Part shown: positions 54,883 through 64,000 of the stretch, in pieces
Layout of the letters: each line of letters opens with the position of its first letter
Numbering within the stretch: the stretch's first letter is position 1
From: Takakia lepidozioides
Taxonomy: Eukaryota > Streptophyta > Takakiopsida > Takakiales > Takakiaceae
Length of the DNA stretch: 64,000 nt
Direction of reading: 5' to 3'
Assembly: GCA_030704615.1 (NCBI GenBank)
Contig: CM060732.1
Span: 82,917,171-82,981,170, forward strand
Made by a program: the position numbers and the translations under genes
The notes under the pieces: generated by a model
The model's input: the letters and a program-made list of their open reading frames with translations, nothing else
Told to the model about the DNA's origin: nothing
Databases searched by the model: none

Positions 54883-55235
54883 AATGGAGGATGAGGCCAA
54901 CACAACGTTGTCCAAAGGGGGGAAAGTCAGCAGGCTTTCCACCATATTGTTATTGCTTAATTTGCAAACCAGGTTTGGCATAAGCAATGTTGGTATGTCT
55001 GCAATCATGCGTACTATTGGAGATTACATCCTCGCCCCCCATTTTAGAGTAAAAAATGTCACGCTCTTGTCTTGCCTCAATGAGGATCGATTACAAAATT
55101 ATCCATGCATGTCCTTGTGATTGGACCTTGTACTATGGAGACCATGAGCGTGCTACCACATGTCCCCGGTGCAAACAATCTAGATACTGAGATGATGTTC
55201 AAGGAAAGAATATCCCACAAAAGGTAAATTATCTA
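54883..55235 (+). pseudogene. Decayed CACTA TNP2 transposase fragment between ASD1 and the syntaxin gene
   Basis: Frames on the plus strand read TLSKGGKVSRLSTILLLLNL, TRFGISNVGMSAIMRTIGDY, then after a frame change KIIHACPCDWTLYYGDHE and TTCPRCKQSRY. The last parts align in order with the IHACERGCVLFRGEYE and CPVCRSSRY motifs of the CACTA-2 transposase. The sequence differs strongly, so it comes from another CACTA family. No ends are visible. Confidence 0.7.
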
Positions 55236-55881
55236 ATTTCCATTGTATAACTTGGATGGAGGAGTTACGATAGCATTTCTTTAACACATCACCTGTGGCT
55301 GAGTGGAGGAAAAGGTTATCTTCAATGATTCATCTGTAAGAAGTACATAGCTTACAAACATGAAGACTCCACCCTGTCCAGCATTGGCTGGACTCAAAAG
55401 TGGACGTATTGAAACACACTTACATTGACTAAAACTATACATATGCTACGAGATTGCCAGCAAGCAAATCATGACATGATAACATTTGCCCTGTTATTAC
55501 ACTCTGTCTGACCAAAGAGCTTCCTTTAGTCAGCCAGACGAGACGATTGACTACCCCGCAATCGTGGCACCTGTTGACTCGGGAAAAAGTCAAAAGGCCT
55601 AAATGTACACAAACTGGGTGGGAGCCAGATAAGCTTTGCTTTCGAAGTGTAAGCAACAATCTGGACATATAGATACAAAAGATTGCTCTATTTCAATTCC
55701 AAATAAACACGCCTGCGCCCGAAAAGACCGTCCAAGATTGCCGAGGCTCCATCTCAATGCCTCCATCAGGATCGGAGCAGCGTGGCCATGCCAGAAAACA
55801 AAATGGGAGGGGCTGCAACCAACCAAGAGAATGGCAGCATTCTGGAGCCCAAGGATGGAGAAAGAGAAGAACAAAGAGCTG
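55236..55881. other. Intergenic space at the 3' ends; nothing recognised
   Basis: Non-coding in all frames as far as I can tell. It should hold the syntaxin 3' untranslated region. Confidence 0.5.
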
Positions 55882-58800
55882 TCACTTCTTCCAAGGCTGT
55901 ATGGCCAGGACAATGATAGCTACGATGATTAGTAGTAGGATCATGGCAATGCACATGCATTTACGAGTTCCCCGCTGCAGCGTTTTAGCCCTCTGTAGCG
56001 CTGTTGTGCCCGAAGAAACATGCTCCACCGCTTTATTTACCTGTCCCCCCATAGTCTAGATATTAATCACTGTCCTATTCAATTTCCAGCAAATCATGGA
56101 AGCATTTTGACGTACTAGGCTTGCTGTCTGCATACACCATGAGGAAAGCTGTTGTAGTGAAGGTGGGGAACACCTGTTCTACTATTACCCTCCTTCATTG
56201 AAAGACGTCAAGGTGATTGTAGGTGACAACTGAATATACAGGTGAGAGCACATGCATGCGTTTGAACCCACCTGGCTATATACTGATTGTAAAGTCTACT
56301 CTACTGAGGTGGACAGCAGTGGTGCTTTGAGGCAGTGGACAATGCATGAAGAAGTGAGAGCTCCATGCCTCACATTCCTCACATTTTCTCCCCACTCTTT
56401 ATCCTTTGAACTGATCATGAATAGTATTTGGTGACTTAACATCTTGGACCCCAGAGTAAAGGCTAACCCCTTGAACTTAAGCAGCTTAAAGGTTGTGCTA
56501 GTCAAGCCAAAATGTTCCTGCGATTACATCAGCAATCAGCACAAGCCATGCGAATGGATGCTGCTACTCATACAGGATAGAGCTAATATCAATGTTGCAG
56601 TATCATCGGAGTACACAGCCACTGCCCGCCTGGGCGGTCCGGTTATCACTCTTTCAGCTTCAACTGCCTAGCTACCTTTGACATGTCCTCCCCCTCATAG
56701 GCCACCCTCCCGAAACCCCTCTGTCATTACATTGTACTTTCTTCTACGACTTCCCTGACAGAGCCTGTGGCAACTACAACACAGCACTATTTCTGACCAA
56801 CTAGCTTTTTGCTATCAAGACAGTCACACACCTTCCTTTCCCATGGTTGAGCTTCCTGCCCAGAAACACTCTTTTGACACTACGGTAAGACCGGGTGCAA
56901 ATCATCCCCAACCAGGCTCTGGAAACACTGGTGGAAATGAGCACAAATGTCTTGTGTAAGCCTGGTCAGGAACTTTCAGTATGAAAGCAAGCAGGACAAT
57001 AGCCATGATTTGGCATGGATAGATGTCTTAATTGTGGATGCGAAAATTCCTTAACATGCATTAGAAGTCGACAGTATTTTTCCTGCTGGAAAGCCCAACA
57101 AAGATACACAGGCATGACTCCATCCGGGAAAGAAGCTTGCAAACCAAAATAATGGTCCACTGAAGTACTCGCATTCGTTTAAAAACCCACCCAGAAGAAC
57201 GCAGAAAAGCAAGGGACCAACCAACCTGGGTTTCAATATTGTCAAGAAGCTCTCCTTGCGCCTCAACCAGCACCGCCATGTCCAAAAATATCTAATGCAT
57301 GTCATCCCCACTATCCATCATCAATTATGCTGTCATTCCCAAGGGAGAATAAATGACAAGCAGTGGCCAAGCACCAAACATGTATTAGATGTCTTAAGAA
57401 ATTTTGGTTTCTATGCAGACCCATACCCTACACCCACCAACTTCAGCATTTTTACCACACAATACTGAAATGCTCCTGACACATGGGTTACCATTTCCAG
57501 CTGCACTCCAAGACAAGATAGGCAATAGAGTGAAACACAAAGAGACCTGATGGAGTTCCATAAGCTTTTTCTCGATGTCCCTCACAGCATCATGCCGCTC
57601 TTGGATCTCAGCAATAGTGTCCAATATCTGCAACTCCAAACAATCCAGGCCGAATCTTCATATTGCTGCTAGGAATGAACAATTCATTATGGTCTCTAGT
57701 TCCAGCAGACATGTCGCACAACAAACTTCTCCATCACATATCGACTTCTACAGTGATTCCTGCTGGCCTCATTCACAGATTGGAAATTTCTGTTTGTAAT
57801 CAGAAGTATTTCACAGAAAATAGTTTAACAATGGTAAATTTGATTTGGAATGGAGTGAATATACACACCTGGCCTCGCCCCTGCTCCTGAATTGCCTTTT
57901 GGAAGATTTGTTCACTGTCCCCTGTCTCTATCAATTGCTCTATCACCTGCAACGAAACACCATCCAGCTTTGGTCACCCTCTCTTGTGCACTCGAGCATG
58001 GGCTCCCTGTGCGTAACCTGGGTTCTACCTCCCAATAAAGACACATCTGTCAAGTGGCCCCTCCAGGTGTAGAGCTGTGTAAAAGTGAAAGTTAAAATCT
58101 TCTTTTTTTCTCATCAACGGAGATAAAGGCACTTATCAGAAAACATGTATTCAATCAATAGCTTTGGACAGGTTACATACCGCTTCATCGGCTTTCTGCC
58201 CCGTTACTGTTATTGCACACCCAACCCCACAGGAAATAGACAAACTTAGTGCATAACATGTGTATTGTCAAAGCCACTTGAGGAGTGAATAGTGAAATAG
58301 GGCGCTCGAAAGACTCCTGTACAATGTGCACACAAACAGGAATATGGAAGATATCTTTTTATCAGTGCGGAAAATGAATGCATAATCTCTATTATAAAAG
58401 TGTGCAACCGGGAGAAAAACATATTAGGTGCAAGGCAAGCACAAAGCAAGGCCAGGTCAATTTCACCTGTGAAAACACGTCTTTCAACCACTTCTCTGTA
58501 CTCCTCTTGAAACCTCTGCCTCAAAGCCTGCAGACAGCACATTCTTTTCAGTTGCACACCTTTGAGAGCACAGTCATGGTGCTACGGTGCTCAATATATC
58601 AGCCAAGTCTCGACCAATTTGGCCTCGGTACTAAAAGGAGCTTTTACAACACATTCAGGGGTATTTGGTTGCGCTAGTGTACCTGGAAGTCGATCATAAG
58701 CTCCTTCAGCTTCTTTTTCAATGTCCTGCAATACAATAAAGCGAGCTGTAATCTGTCCATGTCAAATGCCCTAAGAAAAAGGTTCATCTATGTAGGTACA

Positions 58801-61757
58801 GTAACAACTCCATACAGACATTAACAGGTAGACCGTCAACAACGGTCCAAGTTCAAATTTAAACTAGCACATCATAGGGAGTGCAGTAGTAATATTGTGT
58901 TGTCAATCACGAAGTCTCGGACTTCCACTTCATAGTGACAAGCTGCCACCACTCCCCACTGACTTTATCCGCTCACGACAGTGGGTGTAGATCACATATA
59001 ATGTTATGCTCACATTGATGGGCTTACCATTATAAAATTTTCTTACTAAATTTTGCCACTTCTCCGGAAGTAACAGGAAAACTCAGCCATGATGTCAGAC
59101 AGCACTCACAGGTAAAAAGGAGCTAAAAGAGGAATGCTTTATCATATTCTCTCTCTCATGCATTGTACAGTTATGGTCTGGAGCCATATGCACAAACAGT
59201 GGCAATTTATTGGACAAAAGAGGGAATACCATGTGATTGGGTCAGAAGAACCCAAAAATTATACAAAATTCAGGAAAATACCACATTTTAATGAATGGTA
59301 AGGGCACAAAGAAACAACGCTTACGCAGTGATTGCCATTCTTGTGCGGTCTGTGCTAGAGCCTTCATGACAACCTTTGTTTTTGCGATTAGAAATGTTCT
59401 GCAGAACAAGGTCAACAACCACAGTGAATGAAGAACATTTTTTAGTCTGTAGAACTACGTGCCCAATCAATAGGCAGCTGTAATGATCAAGGGCACTTGG
59501 GCACAATGTGTAAGGACAGTATCGTAACATGTCAGGACAATACATACAGCTCTGTCAAGGGCCTCCACTTTAGCTTTTATGCCTTGTGCGACTTTGCTGA
59601 CATCATCAATGTCCCGCTCCATTCGTTCCTTCAGCCCTGCACACCCAGCATCAGTTTATATTTTCACCCACTCTGCTGAAAGTGAGTTCTGAGAGACTTC
59701 CTGCAATAGAACACATCTCTTGGCTGTCAAAACCAGTTGGCCAATCAAATGGGCAGTTGCGTGTGGCAGATTAGATATACCTTTCATAGCTGCAGCTCTG
59801 GTCACAGTTTTGCTCTCCTCATTTGAATCCTGGACAGAACAAAGGCATTAAGTTTCAAATATGTACCAAAGCCAATTATAACAGCTTGATCGCAGACTAA
59901 CTTGGTGTCCTGTCCAGTATCGCCTAGTAAAGATCTTCAATGCCTTCATCAATATATTACTAAGTTCACTGTCAAGAGGTTAAGAAGATCTGACAGTATC
60001 CCATTTTGCACTGGCAAGAATCTACATGATTGGAAACAACTTGCAACAACTTAAATTGTAACATGAGTTGATGTGAGACAGAATGAGTATTCCCTTACAA
60101 CCTCCTCACAAAACATTGAGGATTCAACTGCAAAGAGCAAAACAGACCTGGAGCTTCTGAAACTTCTTGCGAATATCTGCCATGGCATTCTTGATGTCAT
60201 TAACCTGCATGGCCAAGCAGACCAACCTCAACCTGGATTAACATAAGCTTTGTTGCAGTCACATGGCTCCCTAGTGTCCCATGCCAGAAACAATCTCGTT
60301 TCCAGAGGCCACTCCAATCAGTGATTCATGAAGAATCTCCCACTCTTGCTCTCTCACTCTTGCTCTCCATCCACCCAGTTTGGGTGGAGGGTCTATGGCC
60401 ACTAGGCTACGGCAAACAATGTCTTATGAGTACATCTCTCTCTCCATCCGAAAGGTTCATTGATTCTCCCATTTCCTGAGGACTATTAAATCCATGTTTT
60501 TTCTTTCATTTCACTCATTCCCTGTCTCTCTTTCGAATGGAAACAACCTCTTGGAAAAACTGGGACATATCTTGCCCTGCATCAACACCACCCGAGGACC
60601 CAGCTTCAACGTCCCTGCCATTGGGGGTATCCTCCCCCCTTTCCTGGATTCGCCCACCAAAATGCAAGACAATAACCAGCTTTAGCATGAATATAATATG
60701 AAGAAATAAAATTGCAAAAATCTTCAGAGTATATGAGCTTCCATTATTTGTGGCACACCACTGCACTAGATTTCAGATCATGAGCAATGCATACTAAAAT
60801 ACCTTACTCAAGCAAACCAATGCCAATTCGGAATTCCAGGCATTCAGAATTCCACAAAACTTCTTAGATGTCAGACCAGTCAGTTCAGGTGCCAACTCAA
60901 AGTGGAGAATTTGTATAATGCTGATCAGTAGATCAAGATATAACTTGTTCAAGATGCAAAAAACTGCAGGAATATCAATTCTTACTGGGTGAGGCACTCT
61001 TGCACGTTTTCTCAACTATTGAACTGCTTCAATCAAGAGTAGACCACTTTCATGTAAGTGTAGGACCAGGCACTTGTCTGCCTGATCTACATGACGAATA
61101 AACCTCACTGCTGTATCCAAGGGTCAGTACTTTGGGTAACATACAGGGTTTTCCTAACATCACTGTAAGAACACATCGACTTAATAGCACCAGCAGGTGC
61201 TGCATCCAGTAGTACTTGAAGGTGAGGGTTACTAAGCATCTCTGCGAGTACTATTGGACCAACATTGCATCTCAAAGCCATCCAGTAACTGAAAAATTCA
61301 ACCCTAGCTTCTGCCTCAACAACAGTGAGCTTTATCTTATATCTTACTTCCTTAAACTTCAGACAAAATTCTCAAGGTCCTCCTTAAGACAACAATCCCC
61401 ACTCATACAGTTAAGCCATTCGGTCAATAAAGATTTCAAGTTGAAGATCTGGGATAGCAAATGGCGAGATCATAGATCAACGAGAATGAATGAAGACCAC
61501 TCTTCATTAAGTTTGTTGCCTCTAAGAAAAAACGGCACTTGAGATCCCATTGATAAAAGAACCCTCTCCCCAGCTCCCTCTCTCTCCGAGAAATAACCGA
61601 AAGAATCCTGCCTTTAGATCAACAGACTAATGACAATATCTATTCCCTTTCCCTACCCTCCCATTCTCAAAGGGCAAACACAGTTGCTGTTATCAATGCG
61701 TCGAGTTTGACATGAAAAAAAGGTCGGGAAACAACATACCGCTAAAAGATCGTTCAT
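55882..61757 (-). CDS. SYP1: SYP1-family Qa-SNARE syntaxin (plasma-membrane type)
   Basis: Thirteen exons join in phase as 310 residues: 61757-61740, 60679-60548, 60204-60148, 59829-59781, 59636-59548, 59398-59325, 58725-58683, 58527-58467, 58206-58181, 57946-57869, 57627-57547, 57291-57226 and 56040-55882. The protein starts MNDLLA. It has the Habc helices ([27 protein letters not shown]), [25 protein letters not shown] and [14 protein letters not shown]. The SNARE motif (about 205-265) includes [16 protein letters not shown] and [15 protein letters not shown], with Q248 the likely zero-layer Gln. A C-terminal anchor (about 286-305: [15 protein letters not shown]) precedes the end PWKK. It drives vesicle fusion at the plasma membrane or cell plate. 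Length is normal. The exon 2 acceptor is weak and the stretch before FGGR is atypical. The 1185-bp last intron shows nothing recognisable. Confidence 0.93.
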
Positions 61758-62196
61758 TTTGAGTCGAAAGCCTCACAAAGCAAGCCCAGTCTGAGATGTT
61801 TCAATGTAGTCTAGAAACCGCGAGCTCGATTAAATCGGGATGCTGCGGCATCCCCCGCTCCCCTTCTGCGCGTACAAGAAACCCTAGCCAGTAATTCTTT
61901 ATGCAGTGCCTGTTTCCTGTTTACTAAGCCGCGGCTCACTGCACCACGAGATGATCTGTGCTCCTATCGTAGCTGCAAGCAAATCAACCCGTAACCCATC
62001 TCCGAATGCTTGTCTGCCTCACCTTTCCGGGCCTTCCTCCCCGTGGCGTACAAATCTGCTTCTTTCTACTGAAGATTTCGTTTGCTACCTTAAATCTCTT
62101 CCGCCCCCTCCTCTCTCTCTCTCACCAAAGACTGCACTTTTCTTGCAACATCACCTCTCCTCCCTCTCAGTCTGCGTCACTCATAGCCTCGGGGCT
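61758..62196. promoter_or_regulatory. Upstream region of the syntaxin gene
   Basis: Contains TC-rich stretches (62098-62165) like those common in plant 5' leaders. The open plus frame at 61906-62391 has low-complexity composition and no recognisable domain; I do not call it a gene. Confidence 0.45.
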
Positions 62197-62244
62197 TCAG
62201 ATCTGTGTCAGGATTGTGGCAGGCTGCGAGCAGCGCAGCTCATA

Positions 62245-63815
62245 AAATCCAAGCGCAACAACAGGTGGGCAAACCCAACACCAGTGGAGGCTCACACTGC
62301 CCGTTCCCCTGGTCGTGGTTTTGCACTGCCCTCTGCCCGAGAAGAAACAAAAAGGAAAGAAAACCCCAGTGTGATGTGGGTCGTCAAGTGACTCACTCAT
62401 TTTAGATATCACAGATGGATTGCCAACAGATCCACCCAAAAACTCCAGACCCAACAAGGAACAAAGTGGGCTAAATATATCTAGTGGTCTGCCTTTGTTA
62501 CTAAGTATCTTCCTTGACATAACTGTCTCACTGTTATCATGTAACTTGATTGCTAGTTCTTCAGCTATATGTATAAGTGCAAATGCCAGCCTCATATATA
62601 ACAGCCTAGCAGCATCATGAAGCGAGCAGGATGCCTGAATCCTAGGAACTTTTGCAGCCCACTTCAAAACTTCATCGCTGGATTTTCAGATCTTTGGACC
62701 CAGAAGATAAGAATCAGGCATCTTCTACCCACTTTCATGAGCTTATTTCCGTGATGGTAGGTAGTACTTTGAATTAGCCATGTGCTTCACAGATAGGAAT
62801 GTCTTGCAAGTGATTTTTAATCATATCAATGAGTCCTGAGATTTTAAGAGAAACTCATGATTCGAATACTAGTAAGTTGCTGGAATATGTAAAGCTCTGA
62901 GGGTCCCAGATTCTTCGAGGAACAAAATGCATGTCTTTGGTCATCTCCTTCGTTACAGGCCGTTGCTTCTTATTGCAAGCATGGCTGCAAATAGGCCCAG
63001 TCTAATGATGGCATGGCAAAACCAGGAGCAAAACGTTTTGGCCTTTTGTATTCCAGTGGGCATACATTGAGCAAGTAGACGCTTGACATTGCCAACACAT
63101 GAGCAACGGACCAAAGTGCAAGAGTCATGGCGTTCTTGCTGGACCCCCAAGCTGCCGAGCTATTTCTCATCGTGCAGGGTAACCCCACAACAGTTGTCCG
63201 CCGACTAGAAACTTTTGTATTGGGCAGAGGACCACTGGGGGCAAAGCTTACAAACATATCATCACCCCACACGGTGTTCCAAGCTATGAGATCTCAGATA
63301 CGACCTCAATGTACGCGTAGAATAGGTGGGCCCGCAGTTAGGCATTTTGCAACTCCCTGTGATGCTTGCCTGGAAATGTTGCTAGGAACGCGTCCTCCTG
63401 CACTGGGCCGAATTGGAAACAACGAGACGACCCAGTACTTCTACCATCTATCGACTCCTAGTCAAACCAGTTAACCAAAGTAAATGATTTCAATAAAAGT
63501 TGAACATCAATCTGGAAACTGCAGGGCATCCAGTGGATTGACGTATAGCATTATCACCTTCCAAGCACCTTCTGTGGCCGGAGACTGATGTGTACACAGA
63601 TATACAGCCTGACTATCACATGCACCGCTGCTGCGCTGAGATGGGCAAAGGACACAATAAGTAGAGTAAATCGTGTTTGGATGACCCATCTTCCTGACAA
63701 GCAAGCTATATGGCCATGTTACTGAGATGGAATCCATGGCTTCCTTTGATACTGGACGTCTTTCCTTTGCATTTGAGTCCGGGTCAACAGGAATGTTTAT
63801 TTCGGAAAAAGGCAT
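62245..63815 (-). CDS. Possible exons of an unrecognised minus-strand gene
   Basis: Three minus-strand stretches look protein-like. One is 63815-63507 (IPVDPDSNAKERRPVSKEAM, SISVTWPYSLLVRKMG). The second is about 63272-62975 (MFVSFAPSGPLPNTKVSSRR, LALWSVAHVLAMSSVYLLNV). The third is about 62680-62390 (VLKWAAKVPRIQASCSLHDA, YMRLAFALIHIAEELAIKL), the most convincing, with amphipathic helix character. I recognise no family and cannot define splice joins. It may be a real gene whose end lies upstream of the syntaxin start, or transposon debris. Confidence 0.3.
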
Positions 63816-64000
63816 TCATGCGGTGGTGAGATAAGCGAGTAGCCTATCTTGGGCTCTGACCCGGAAGGCGTTGCACGGATTGATCTGAGAATTTCATTTC
63901 TCTATCTTCCAATTCTATCCGGCCAATCCACACTATGTCGTACCTAGAATATTGTCCACTTTTAAGACACACGCAAAATATGCCTGTAACAGCTGAGATT

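Noticed and set aside
61906-62391. 161-codon plus-strand open frame
   Set aside because: Ser/Pro/Leu-rich composition over TC-rich DNA, no motif, and it overlaps the syntaxin upstream region.

Overview
The window is eukaryotic nuclear DNA from a green plant. It holds intron-rich plant genes with GT-AG splice sites, plant-type CACTA, Mutator-like, LINE and Copia sequences, and a PPR gene fragment. I cannot fix the species. The transposon families and the PPR fragment would fit a non-seed plant or streptophyte alga, but that is inference.

Left part (1 to about 21.6 kb): one minus-strand LINE (called LINE-A here) runs from a DUF4283/zinc-knuckle ORF1 near 21.6 kb, through an endonuclease, into a reverse transcriptase that leaves the window at base 1. 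Two CACTA (En/Spm) transposons split it. CACTA-1 (1746-6565) is non-autonomous, has target duplication GAA and carries a PPR fragment. CACTA-2 (8446-20900) has target duplication GGG and carries a frameshifted TNP2 transposase on the minus strand. Its plus strand carries a TnpA/DUF8039-type gene with an FCP1-like HAD domain lying in the middle. Excising CACTA-1 in silico restores an open LINE endonuclease frame.

Middle part (about 23.6-35.3 kb): a Mutator-like element of about 11.6 kb has GC-rich inverted ends and two divergent genes. The plus gene is a transposase (GCM1/FLYWCH-like zinc motif, MULE core, SWIM finger). The minus gene is the most striking object here: its exons encode a ParB-like N-terminal domain followed by a permuted DNA-methyltransferase-like domain. 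Two of its largest introns hold arrays of a degenerate 24-bp near-palindrome spaced mostly 65-185 bp apart. Both genes are broken in this copy. All five clear nonsense codons could come from C-to-T or G-to-A transitions.

36.7-38.1 kb: a Copia reverse-transcriptase fragment and two truncated minus-strand LINE-B fragments, each lying between (AG/TC)n tracts.

Right part (38.5-64 kb): three host genes that look intact. They are a UBP1/2-like ubiquitin-specific protease (minus, two exons, 1563 aa), a GH51 alpha-L-arabinofuranosidase of the ASD1 type (plus, 17 exons, 659 aa, both catalytic Glu present) and a SYP1-type Qa-SNARE syntaxin (minus, 13 exons, 310 aa). UBP and ASD1 are divergent; ASD1 and the syntaxin converge, with a decayed TNP2 fragment between them. 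LINE-B pieces sit inside two ASD1 introns. The last 2 kb may hold exons of an unrecognised minus-strand gene.
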